Below, piece after piece: positions 35,950 to 46,022 of a DNA stretch of 64,000 nt; the first letter of the stretch is position 1; every line of letters begins with the position of its first letter. The position numbers and the translations under genes were made by a program. Under the pieces are notes generated by a model. It saw nothing but the letters and a program-made list of their open reading frames with translations, was not told where the DNA came from and did no database searches. The stretch is from Agrostemma githago (Eukaryota; Streptophyta; Magnoliopsida; Caryophyllales; Caryophyllaceae), in NCBI GenBank assembly GCA_958450325.1, contig OY288241.1, forward strand, positions 42,904,278-42,968,277. Reading direction: 5' to 3'.

Positions 35950-36286
35950 CTAAGCACCGTACTGTATTAAAGTTTGCTTGCTACTTGTTCTTATGTGTAA
36001 ACTTTCGTACTGCTAGTTGTTATGGCAATCTACGTTTGTATGATATTTTATGAAATACCAAAAAGTATGATGCAACTGATTACGAATCCAACATTAAAAA
36101 AACAAACAAAATACTAAAGAAAATTCAAGTTCAAAGTTTCTTGCTAAAAAAAACCAACATAAAAATAGAACGAAATACGAAACTGAAAATACCGCTACTA
36201 GTCCAACATAAAAGTTACAAACAAAATACTAAATAATCCATGATGCAACAAAATACTAAATAATCCACGGTGACAATAAAATCAAC
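35950..36286. other. Spacer between the convergent MULE genes
   Basis: AT-rich, with an imperfect repeat of CAAAATACTAAATAATCCA (36213 and 36247). Transcription units from both strands end here, so it probably holds both polyadenylation regions. Confidence 0.5.
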
Positions 36287-38475
36287 GACGGCCGCGCTTC
36301 CCCTTGCGTCTCGAAGTACGTGGTGGGGGGGAGGCGGAAGCAACGGTCTGTATGACTGGTACAACTGGTCCACGAATGCTAGTCGGGCCTCCGGATCGTC
36401 AGCGAAGTGATGGAGTGCGAATCGTCGCATCAACAAGATCGCCGCCTGAAACACAGTACACAAGAACCATATAAAAAAGTTGAACAACATCATATATACA
36501 ATTAAACATACGTAAATGAATGAGTAAATACTTTACTACTACCTCCGTCCCACTGAGATTGTCCCGTTTCATTAAAATACTCCTCACATATAATAGGGAA
36601 ATGGGACAATCTTTTAGGGACGGAGGGAGTAATTCTTATCGCTTGTGATCCCCCGGTCATCATCACCTGCTCCTCCTCCTCGTTTTCATCTGGAGGTATG
36701 ATCCGCGGATGAGATACTCTCTCGTACCATTCCATGTAATCCGGAGCCATCTCCCCCGGGTATTCATATTCACTGGAAATTGCTTTAGGAATTATGCGAT
36801 GTGCCCGAATATTAGTCCAAGGCTGATCCTCATACCGGCCACCGTACCTAACCTTGTACCCCCTTCCTCCGTGCGCTGGCCGATACGCCTCATCAAGTGC
36901 AGGCATAGCAGAAGGAATGATCTGCACGCAGCCTAACTGTCGAAGCACCCGATCAGCCTGGTACGGCTCAACTATGTCCATAAAGCGCAACGTCCCCATG
37001 AAGGTGGTGGTCGCATGAAACTGCTGCGGTTGATGACCAAATGGCTCCCACATCACACGATCTGCTGTCATATGATCCAGAATTGCACGATACTCCTTAA
37101 CTTTGCTGTCGTGCTGGAGAGGATGACCAATACCAGTCCAGGCCATCGCCCGTGGAGCCGTCGGTGAAACATCTCGTGGACTGCCCGGTCGAAAATCTAG
37201 AAAGTACTCCCAAATCCAGACCTGTAGCAGAGTCAAACAACCAGCAATACCGGAGCAGTCCGCCCTCGAGGACATCCCCAACTGCCTATATAAGTAGGCT
37301 AACGTACCCGCTCCCCATGCATAACCACGAATGGCCGGAATCTCGTTCGTTAACGGAAAGACGGCTGGACGAATACGATCACTGGACTTATCGACAAACA
37401 AAAAGTCCCCCAGTAACGATATAAAATACCCCTGCACCTTCTGAGCAATGGTCCCAGTCCGCATCAATGAGTGCACAGCCGTCGAGAGTACAGCACCATT
37501 CCTGTAAATAGGTGCAGTCGATCCAGGCATACAACTCCTCATCTGCTGGTCAGTCCGCCCGAAGTAGTTCATCACAGCGGCCCACGAATCAACAAGAGCA
37601 CCTACATCATTACGGACCACACACGCCTGACCCTCGATAGACAACCCCAATATCCGAGCGACATCGTGCAACATAATCGTCATCTCTCCAAACGGCATGT
37701 GAAATGTGTTCGTGTCAGGCTGCCACCTCTCCACAAACGCTGTAATAAGCGGAACGTCCAAATGATCGAGAACACAGGACCGTAGCTGCATCAACCCACT
37801 CTCTTAAAGGGCGGCGATTGTCTCCGTGTGATTATCAAATTCAGCCAACGCTCTCAAATGCCGAGGACGATCATACTTCTTAATCATGACCGATGGCACC
37901 TCTGGCTGAGACCACAAGCGGCGTGCAATGTGACCCCTGAAGCTTGGAATGACCGATGGATCAATAGGCCCACCGGGGCTAGGTCCCACAAGGTGCCAAG
38001 TCATGTCCTTCTCCGATCTACGGTTAGCAGTCGAGCTGGATGAACCGACGGTTCCCGCAAACCGACCATGTGGCCCCCTCTTATACATAACGCCCTTCTG
38101 AACTGGACGCTCCTCTTCGGGCTGGTCGTCCTCAACGGGAGTGTCTTCCGGAATGTCGTACTCTCGGGCGTGGTCGTCGAAGTACAAGTTAAGGTCGTGA
38201 GACTGGATGGACCGAGATTCTTCGGGAACGCCCCCCGACACGGTCGTCGTCTGTGAAGACGGTGCCTCACGATGGACAAATCGGATCCGAGCACTACTAG
38301 ACTTCGAGCGTACGTCCGATGAACTCCTACTCTCTACTAGAGGAACGACTGGTTCCCCAACCGACGCCTCCGACGGTCCCATGGCAGATTGACCCCTCTG
38401 CCTACGCTTAGAAGCCGTCACCACCCTACCAGTAACCCGGTCACCCTCAACCTTACTCTTAGCTTTATCCGCCAT
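36287..38475 (-). pseudogene. Plant mobile domain (PMD, MAIN-like) gene of the MULE, one nonsense codon
   Basis: The minus-strand coding exon starts at ATG 38475, right after a splice acceptor (TTTTAAATAG). It reads MADKAKSKVEGDRVTGRV..., an acidic linker, then MTWHLVGPSPGGPIDPS and HLRALAEFDNHTETIAAL. TAA at 37804-37806 follows, and the same frame continues ESGLMQLRSC ... DTNTFHMPFGEMTI, ARILGLSIEG, CLTLLQVWIWEYF and ADRVLRQLGCVQ, all classic PMD landmarks. CAG/GTGATG at 36667/36666 and TTTCAG at 36446 define a likely 221-base intron. The last exon begins at 36445 with AAILLMRRFALHHFADD. A different frame there ends RRKGKRGRR-stop, so a late frameshift is possible. PMD proteins MAIN and MAIL1 act in silencing and genome stability in Arabidopsis. 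TE-borne copies have no established role. Confidence 0.82.
36539..36629. mobile_element. Stowaway MITE (91 bp) in the PMD gene
   Basis: Flanked by TA on both sides. Left end CTACCTCCGTCCCACTGAGA and right end, inverted, CTCCCTCCGTCCCTAAAAGA. The inner sequence is also inverted (ATTGTCCCGTTTC / GAAATGGGACAAT). It lies in the predicted intron 36446-36666. If that intron is retained, the MITE would encode the protein's C-terminus up to 36502. Confidence 0.88.
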
Positions 38476-38847
38476 CTATTTAAAATAAAATTATATATAT
38501 TCAAAAATTATTACACACTTATTACCCTAACAGATTGGATAACAAAAAAACATAAAACGATACCTTGACGATTAATATTTTAAAATAATATTTACGACGT
38601 CCATGCTTTCATTATATGGCTACAAACAATATCGATGAAAATTTCATACGTCACCTTCACATCAAACTAAGTTTAAATTGTCCTAAAAATTTAATCTATT
38701 TATTTCCGTAAATGTTTGTCGTATACTTATGTTTATATATACAACTTAATAATTCTATATAATAAGTTATATATAAGTCAATACTTAAATAATTCAGCTT
38801 ATGTATAATTCTATATAATAATTCTATAAAATACTTCACTTATATAC
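38476..38847. other. AT-rich intron sequence of the MULE PMD gene, left part
   Basis: Simple repeats of TTCACTTATATA and ATTCTATATAATA. It continues without a break beyond E3 at 55406-55680, and E3 inserted into this stretch. Confidence 0.6.
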
Positions 38848-38852
38848 TATGT
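38848..38852 (+). repeat. Left 5-bp target duplication of E3
   Basis: TATGT, matched exactly at 55401-55405. Confidence 0.9.
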
Positions 38853-39236
38853 TGTAGACACCCGCATTTTGCCTGCTAGTGTCTATAGCAGTTCCCAACA
38901 AACACCCGATGATGATCGGAGCAAACGTGACTTAGTATACTCGGATTTGGGCCCGAAATCAATAATATCTGACATGGACTTTTAGCGGAGTAATAATCTC
39001 ACAAAACAGACATCAAATTCAGGCCCAGTGGGTCGTTCCGAGCAAAATAAGACTAATTTGGGCCAAAACCGACACCAAAAATAAATCCCGTCTTTTAGCG
39101 ACCGGGTCAAAACCCGGTCCAAGACGAAACCGTCTCATAAATCAGCCAGGTTCAGCTGGCGCACAAATCCAAATTCAAAAAATCAATCAAAACAACAATA
39201 TCAATTCCTTCCTATTTTGTCTCGATTTGCTTGACC

Positions 39237-39345
39237 CACTCGATCGAGTGGATTGACCCACTCGGTCGAGTGGAGCGTCAAAAAACCGGACCAGATTCAT
39301 TCCTGAAGGCACTCGACCGAGTGCACTAGGGCACTCGATCGAGTG
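39237..39345 (+). promoter_or_regulatory. Two pairs of 14-bp palindromes upstream of the E3 promoter
   Basis: CACTCGATCGAGTG at 39237 and CACTCGGTCGAGTG at 39259, then CACTCGACCGAGTG at 39310 and CACTCGATCGAGTG at 39332. Both pairs are spaced 22 bp, and the last ends 23 bp before TATAAATA. They could be protein-binding sites, or RNA hairpins when a pair folds on itself. Confidence 0.6.
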
Positions 39346-39368
39346 ACCCTAGGTCGTGGGGTTTCTCC

Positions 39369-39376
39369 TATAAATA
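39369..39376 (+). promoter_or_regulatory. TATA box of E3 5' LTR
   Basis: TATAAATA preceded by CTCC, the same context as in E2. It is the promoter for the genomic RNA. Confidence 0.75.
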
Positions 39377-40179
39377 CCCCCTTAACCCCATTCATTTCAC
39401 AACTTTTACCAACTCTTACACATCCATTTTTACCCCATATTCACCTCACATTTCAGTCACATTTTCTACACTACAAGCCTTAGCAACCCTAAGCCCTATA
39501 CACAAAAAACCGAGTCCCTTGTCCCTCGATAAACCGACAACACACACACACACACACACCATAACTTACATACATCCTCGATACTCCATAGTCCCGTCAC
39601 TATTCGCGAGCCCATTTCCGAGGTCCTTACTAAGCATGTATGTTGAGGGTGTCCTAAACCCCATCTCGATCTTTATTGCTTTTATTTACATTTTTGTATC
39701 GTTAATATTATACTTATACTAGTATTGCAATCCTAACACTCTAACATCTAACACTCTAACATTTTTACTTTTTTTGCATACTAACTTTTACATTTCGTTG
39801 CTAACATTGTAACCATACCGTGTATATATATATAACTAGTATCAAAATCTCGGTTTCGGATACGTTTGACTATAATTGTCGCCTAAAGTCCGTCTAATCC
39901 TTTTACGAGCAACGACGGAGGTGGAGCCCTTTCGAGGAGCCCCGCCCCAATGTGCTCAAAGGCGTGACGTGATCGCGACTAATCGTAGTTGAACGTATTC
40001 GATCCCATTTTAATTAGTGCGGAACCCATTGACACGAAAACCGACATCATATAAACCGAAAGGGTTAGTTTCGATGTCGTGACGTAGAGGGAAGCATTTC
40101 GTTACTAATTCAAATTTTCTAATACAAACATTTCATAAAATCCCGACGACGGTATTATGATCGTATAAATACACGATTG

Positions 40180-40835
40180 TAGTACCGGAGGTTGAGTTAA
40201 CTTCGAATCAAGCGATATTTGTATTTAACTCGACCGACCGTCGTTTTCAACCCCAAAAATGAAACGAGCTAACACTCGTACAGGGACTACTCGACCGAGT
40301 GCATAGGCCACTCGATCGAGTAGTGTCCATAAAACTGGGCAGATCGCTTTTTGAGGGCACACTCGACCGAGTCAGACCATGACTCGACCGAGTGGGTCCT
40401 ATAACCCAGAAAACCGAGAGCTTAAATGCAACATTTAAGCCTCGTCTTTTTTACGGCTCTTAGTCGACGCGTGTAAAGCCGATCACGTGAATCCATTTTC
40501 CAAAATTCACGTTTATCGTGGCAAACCGAATTAAATCTAAATTCGTCAATATTTTGATTCAATTCGGCCAACCTTCAAATTTAAGACACATAAAATCACG
40601 AGTCACAACTCGTACAGGTGCCACTCGACCGAGTACACCTGCTACTCGATCGAGTAGCACCCCAAACCGTGGGCAGAAGCTTCTTTTAGGACGCACTCGA
40701 CCGAGTCAGGCCATGACTCGACCGAGTGAGTCCTGTAGCCCCATAACCGAGGGCCTTGACACACCTTTCAAGCCTCGCCTTTTATCGACATTAGTCATCA
40801 CGTGTAAAGACTATCACGTGACTAACCTATTTTCA
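40180..40835 (+). repeat. ~330-bp tandem duplication with palindrome pairs inside E3 LTR
   Basis: Copy 1 has AACACTCGTACAGG, palindromes at 40288/40309 and 40360/40381, then AAGCCTCGTCTTTT and CGTGTAAAGCCGATCACGTG. Copy 2 has CACAACTCGTACAGG, palindromes at 40622/40643 and 40694/40715, then AAGCCTCGCCTTTT and CGTGTAAAGACTATCACGTG. The copies have clearly diverged from each other. Confidence 0.8.
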
Positions 40836-41729
40836 AAACCATGCACAACACGACACGTAGAACGACTTTGACCACCTTTTGACGTGATAAGTCGGGACAA
40901 GACTACGGGATATGAGATCGGGCTAGCAACACGCCACAGTCTCATATTTCCATCCTTCGTTTAGTACACTATACAATGTGTATTTAATCGGGGTTAGTCC
41001 ATCTACACATTTCGCGGTCTAACTTACATACGGGTCCGTCCATATCTCTGTATCGCATTATTTTTATTACTTTTACGTAATGTTGTATTGTGAATTCCGG
41101 GTTGTATTTCCGCCCGTGTAACTTGTACGTTACCTTTTTCATTTACTTTCGAGCTTTGTTTATTTGCTTGCTTTTACGCTTTATAAACGAACCTCGCATG
41201 CTAAACCATTTTGACCAAGAATAAGATGCATTAAATGACGTAGTTCACATACTATTCATATGCTAGCCCGAAAACGCTGTTTGCATATCATTTAATCGTT
41301 TTACTAGCGCGCACACACGAACACGAACGATGTCTTAGTAGAGGCCGCCATGTGCGGGCGGGGTTGGGTGTCCTTAGTGGGCTTCCCAACACGTACCCTC
41401 ACCCCTTACTCAGAACCTTTGGTTTCCGGATGTCCGAAACCCTTGGCGCACGAGAGTCATTCTATATACGAAAGCCGGTTTATACGGTATCGATATTGCA
41501 ATGCAAAGGGACGAGCCCAATAAACTCTGAAATCGAAGTGGGCTTACTTTGTGCATAGCCCATGACGACATAGAGTGGGCTCGTATGGTTCCGAATAACC
41601 ACAAAATTCGGTGGCGACTCCATTTTGACTTAAATTTCGAACCCGAGAACAATCTCACCACGAGATTCATTCGCCTACCCAAACCCGCGCGTGGCCGCGT
41701 CGGGGTGGACCTACGTCATGTCCACAATT

Positions 41730-41747
41730 TGGCGACTCCGCTGGGGA
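41730..41747 (+). other. PBS of E3 (tRNA-Arg)
   Basis: TGGCGACTCCGCTGGGGA, three bases after the LTR. Confidence 0.88.
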
Positions 41748-42911
41748 TACCTGATGTACTACATGGCATCGGGGTTCCTAGGGTGAGACTCGAAGAGAAA
41801 TCGTCCGAATATTAGTGTGTGCGCATTAGTTTAATGGTTCATGCATAACCCAAATTTTGCCCGGGCCTGTTACTTGTGACCGACGTCCCACTATACCACG
41901 GTGCATTCCTACATGGGTGCGCTAAAGACTTTGATGGCGGAACTCACCGGGGTTTTACGGCAGGTTCTAGTTCAAAATTGGCTAGGAAGTCCGTCCCGTT
42001 TCGTGAGAATGCGATCGTTGTTGGTATAGACCCTATTGTGACTGACCGAGACTTAGTGTAAAGCATACATAAGCGTCGTTATAATGCTTGTTTGACTACA
42101 TGCTATTTGGTTTCCGTGTCATTTTTCAAAAACCGTCATTTCAAAAAATGCATCTTTCCAAAAACACCCAAATTTTGAAAAACCCGAAATGCTGTCCGTT
42201 TCGGGACCCGTCTTTTCAAAATATCCAATTTTCAAAACTCGGAATGCCGCCGAAATCTAGGATCAACTGATTTGACTCAAAATATCCTTTTCCTCTAGTC
42301 GGCATGCTGCCCATTTTAATTCGTGAATTTCCAACACCATCTCGATTTTCTGAATTTTTTTCAAAATTCTAATCTTGGTTTTCGGAATTCCGTTTTTTTT
42401 CAAAACTCCCGGAAATTCTTCCGCTCATTCAATATTCAAGTTTCAAACATCCAACTATCCTAGTAAACCTTCCTTATTATAGGACCTACCGTCTAGCCAT
42501 ATGTCGGGTCTTTGCATAGTATGTCGAAGGTCTATAGCGTCGAAACTCCGCTGATCTTATATCACGAGTTTCCCCCCTTTCCCGAGTCCGCCTTATCAGT
42601 CAAGGCACGACCGACCCGCGTAGGGCATACCCCTACAAAGGAAAGTCCGTCCATACACTCGAGTCAAAAGTCTGGGGAAAAGTCTCACGTGGACCTTCCT
42701 TCGAACAGGACTAGGCCCACAAAGCCAAAATCCTAAGGAAGTTATACCACCCATCGAGTCACCCGTCTAGATGTCTTTCTCGAGTCTCTAGTCTTCTTTC
42801 CTAGTGTTGCTCGGGATGTACTTTTCCTTTCCTTTTCCGAGATCTGGGTTCAGTTTCTGATTACGCGGTGTTCTTACAGACAGGCCGCCGGCAACCAGAC
42901 ACGCTCGAAGG
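41748..42911 (+). other. E3 untranslated leader
   Basis: About 1.2 kb with the same early block as E1, E2 and E4 (ACCGACGTCCCACTATACCA) and TTTTCAAAA phrases. The short open frames are not conserved. Confidence 0.7.
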
Positions 42912-45900
42912 ATGGCTACTTTGAACAGTCTGCAAACCGCTTTGGACGCCATGGTCGCAAAGCAAACCGACATCGAGGCCCAACTAACCGAAATGAGGGC
43001 TGGCCAAGTGGCCATTGTTGCTCGCCTAGCTACGGTGGAGCAAGGGACCCCTAATGTCGGGACTACTGGGCCCATAACTGAACTGGTCAGCGCAGTGCGC
43101 CGGCTAGAAGAACAAGTCCATTTGACTGGGAGTAACAATATCCACCGGGAGAATAGCCGAGAGTACTCCACGGTGAGTGACAAGCTGCCTGCAAACCTGA
43201 ACCTCACAGGTTTGCCCATGTTCGAGGGAACTGAGGACCCGTTACTACATGTACGGGCCTTCAAGGAATTCATGGCCATCAAGGGAGTGGACTCATCCAT
43301 GTTCAAAAACCTTTTTGCTGCATCCCTTGAGAAGCACCCACGGGCCTGGTACTATAGGCTAGACCCGAAAAAATACCCTACATGGGATGATGTGGCTACC
43401 GAGTTCGCTCGGAACTATGCTGACAACACCGAGATCCAAACCACAATGCGATCTCTGGAGGTCATGGCCCAAGAGCCAAAAGAAGGTTTCACTAAATACC
43501 TTCAACGCTGGAGGGCCGAGAGCGTGAAGTTGGTCGATAAGCCCAACGAGAAGACCTTAGTGGAGGCTTTTGTCAAGAACCTCCTCCCTTCCTACCGGGT
43601 TCACCTCCGGTACGCAGTCATACCCAATTTCACCACCCTTACTGAAATGGGTATGAGGATCGAAGATGACCTGAGACTAGAAAGCCTCACCAAGGCTACT
43701 AGCAAAGGATACCAAGGGGCCTCTTCATCCACCACTAAGCCCCAGGCTGCAACCCGCAGCATTTTTGACGCGGTCAATCTACTAGATGCCCCGTCCAAGA
43801 AGAACACCCCACCTCGGGTCTTCACTGATATAGGTACTACCTATACTTATGCCTTACAAAGGCTATCCTCAAAAGGCCTAATCCAACCGATAGGCCCAAC
43901 TCCTGAAGTTCCGGTCGAGCGACGCTCCAAGAACTACAATGCTCAGGCCTATTGCCAATACCACCGGGGCAATGGGCACGATACCGAGAAGTGTTGGAAG
44001 CTGAAACACTTGATCCAGGACTTAATTGAAAGCGGAAAGATCCCGCTACCCGGAGATAAGCCCAACAACAAGGAGAACCCTTTCAGCTCCCATGCCATCT
44101 TTGCCGGGGAGGTGATCGACTGCTCTCACCTTATCTCCCCTTACATCCCGCAAGTGAACGGGATCTGGTTTGACGACGAAGATGATATCTACCTCGCTAA
44201 AGGGGAAGCCGTTCCCATCACCCCTGAACAGATTCGAGAGGTCAAAACTCGAGTCCTAGCCAGCAACAACCTTGGTCGCCCCTATTTAGCCACAAGCACT
44301 AGGGACACCCCCATCCCGACAACCATCACCGATCCACTCGGGATGGAAGTCGCCCCTGAAGAGCCGACCGCTGAAACAGCCGTCGTGAAACAATTGAAGA
44401 AAACCCGAGTTGACCTCACTATATGGCAACTCCTGGTTAGCTCGCAAGAACATCGAGAGGCGCTTACAAAGGCTCTCGATCAAGTCAAGATCGACTCTCT
44501 GGCTACCCCCGCTGAAATGGTAGCCACGGTCCTACCCCACCTAAAGGGTAAGACCAAAGTAGGAGGCCCAATGATCACATTTTCCGAAGCCGATCTACCG
44601 CCATTCGGGAGCTCCCACAACCTGGCCCTTTACATCACGGTGATCTGCCGGGGAAAATACCTCCCGATGACCCTAGTCGACGACGGGTCGGCCGTGAATG
44701 TCCTTCCTCTAAGGACCGCCAAAGCCCTCGGCATTACCGAGGCTGACTATATTCCGACTGCTCAAACCATCCAAGCCTTTGATGGGAGCCCAAAGTCGGT
44801 AGCTGGGGCCATAAAACTGACCATCATCACGGGCCCAGTAGAAAAGGAGCTTGAATTCCAGGTGATTGATGTCACCTCCTCATTCAACCTGCTCCTAGGA
44901 AGGCCGTGGATTCACGCGGTGAAAGCTGTATCCTCCACCCTCCACCGCAAGATCAAGATGCCTCTACTCGACGGTATTATTACTCTAGAGGCGACCCCAA
45001 TGACCGTGGCTAGCTGTAACGCCACGGGCCGCACGGACCTCTGGGGGTTCGACTTTGTGGGGATGATTGAGGAAGAGTACCTTTTCAGGCCTTACTTCAC
45101 CACGAGCATTGACACGATGCTCCAGAACCTAGGGTACCTTCCGGGGGCTACCTCTCGACCCGACCTTCCAGCTGGGAAGATCATCGAGGTCCTTAAGGAC
45201 GAGGACTCTCACTTCGGCCTTGGCTATGCCCTCACTCCGGACAACGTTGTCCGAGCAGGAATTGAAAAAGCCTGCAACATTATGAAGGGTACCTACTTGA
45301 GCCCTTATAGCCCACGGTTGTCTGACTACTTTGTCACACCCGTATTCGGGGCTGTCCAGGTTGGACTATACCAACCCAATGCAACGCACCTCGGGACCCA
45401 CCTGGCCCGGGATTGCAACTACATCCCAGATGAGGTGTTCACCCTCACCCAGTCCGACGGAGCGGACGATATCGAGCCCGCGCTGGGGCTACTCTTCGGG
45501 GAAGACACCGTAGCCCCGACTCCAAAGGAAGACCTGGTCAACCTGATTCTCCGCAGCAACAGGTTTGACCCGACCAAGCTGATCTCGGATGTTGGCTCCG
45601 AGACGGGAAAAAGGGCCTGGAGGAAGACTGTCAAGTGGACTGACAGCCAAGGAAGGATCTACAAGCTGGTCGCCGGAGAGGGAGGCATGCCTGAGTCTGA
45701 GTCCGAGTCTGAGTCGGAGTCTGAGTCAGAGTCTGAGGTCGAGTCTAGAGAAGTCGGTGCTAGAGTCACTCCTGTAACCCCCCTCCCTTCCATCATTCCT
45801 GCTGCTAGCACCTCGGGGTCTGTCCCGAGTGCTTTACCAATTCCGCCACTGACCAATGATCAGATGGCTGCTCTCTTTGAGCTGTTTTCTAAATTTTCAA

Positions 45901-46022
45901 TCAATAATAACAACCGTTCTGCTTACGACTTGTCTCTTTTAAATCCTGTTTTCAAAAATGATTTATGCTATGACATTGAGAAATCCGCCAAACAGGTACC
46001 CTTACCTCCACATCTGATCTAG
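42912..46022 (+). CDS. gag-pro: Gag-protease of E3
   Basis: 1036 residues from the first ATG after the leader. A helical N-terminus is followed by the Tat-type Gag domain at about 100-256 (LPMFEGTEDPLLHVRAFKEF to MGMRIEDDLR). The knuckle-like motif YCQYHRGNGHDTEKCWKLKH follows at about 347-366. The aspartic protease has its active-site region at about residue 590 (LVDDGSAVNVL) and the second conserved strand at FNLLLGRPWIHAV. Near residue 930 there is an acidic Glu-Ser tract encoded by repeated GAGTCTGAGTC. Gag packages the RNA and the protease matures the polyprotein. The frame ends in TAG at 46020-46022, and pol continues in the same frame. No internal breaks are seen. Confidence 0.93.
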   Translation: MATLNSLQTALDAMVAKQTDIEAQLTEMRAGQVAIVARLATVEQGTPNVGTTGPITELVSAVRRLEEQVHLTGSNNIHRENSREYSTVSDKLPANLNLTGLPMFEGTEDPLLHVRAFKEFMAIKGVDSSMFKNLFAASLEKHPRAWYYRLDPKKYPTWDDVATEFARNYADNTEIQTTMRSLEVMAQEPKEGFTKYLQRWRAESVKLVDKPNEKTLVEAFVKNLLPSYRVHLRYAVIPNFTTLTEMGMRIEDDLRLESLTKATSKGYQGASSSTTKPQAATRSIFDAVNLLDAPSKKNTPPRVFTDIGTTYTYALQRLSSKGLIQPIGPTPEVPVERRSKNYNAQAYCQYHRGNGHDTEKCWKLKHLIQDLIESGKIPLPGDKPNNKENPFSSHAIFAGEVIDCSHLISPYIPQVNGIWFDDEDDIYLAKGEAVPITPEQIREVKTRVLASNNLGRPYLATSTRDTPIPTTITDPLGMEVAPEEPTAETAVVKQLKKTRVDLTIWQLLVSSQEHREALTKALDQVKIDSLATPAEMVATVLPHLKGKTKVGGPMITFSEADLPPFGSSHNLALYITVICRGKYLPMTLVDDGSAVNVLPLRTAKALGITEADYIPTAQTIQAFDGSPKSVAGAIKLTIITGPVEKELEFQVIDVTSSFNLLLGRPWIHAVKAVSSTLHRKIKMPLLDGIITLEATPMTVASCNATGRTDLWGFDFVGMIEEEYLFRPYFTTSIDTMLQNLGYLPGATSRPDLPAGKIIEVLKDEDSHFGLGYALTPDNVVRAGIEKACNIMKGTYLSPYSPRLSDYFVTPVFGAVQVGLYQPNATHLGTHLARDCNYIPDEVFTLTQSDGADDIEPALGLLFGEDTVAPTPKEDLVNLILRSNRFDPTKLISDVGSETGKRAWRKTVKWTDSQGRIYKLVAGEGGMPESESESESESESESEVESREVGARVTPVTPLPSIIPAASTSGSVPSALPIPPLTNDQMAALFELFSKFSINNNNRSAYDLSLLNPVFKNDLCYDIEKSAKQVPLPPHLI
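46020..46022 (+). promoter_or_regulatory. In-frame UAG between gag-pro and pol; candidate readthrough site
   Basis: Context ATC TAG CAA CTC. The CAA after UAG and the two pyrimidines after it match most of the known UAG-CAR-YYA readthrough signal, with the last base differing. The frame then stays open to 49328, and the first downstream ATG in frame (about 46203) lies well inside the pol N-terminus. Confidence 0.5.

Larger units (their letters stand above)
38853..41726 (+). repeat. E3 5' LTR (2874 bp)
   Basis: Starts TGTAGACACCC and ends TCCACA. Contains 12 ACTCGAYCGAGT-type palindromes in six pairs: four copies at 39237-39345 upstream of the TATA box and eight at 40288-40728 in two copies of a ~330-bp block. 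The last 450 bp share the conserved block of E1, E2 and E4 (GCGGGCGGGGTTGGGTGT). Confidence 0.97.

Noticed and set aside
36502..37794. 430-codon minus-strand frame as a complete PMD gene of its own
   Set aside because: The upstream frame 38475-37804 is in the same frame and carries the N-terminal PMD region. A single TAA separates them, so they are one broken gene.
40518..40871. 117-codon frame found twice (also 54192-54545) as a gene
   Set aside because: It lies in the E3 LTR over the palindrome block, and the repeat is simply the two LTRs.
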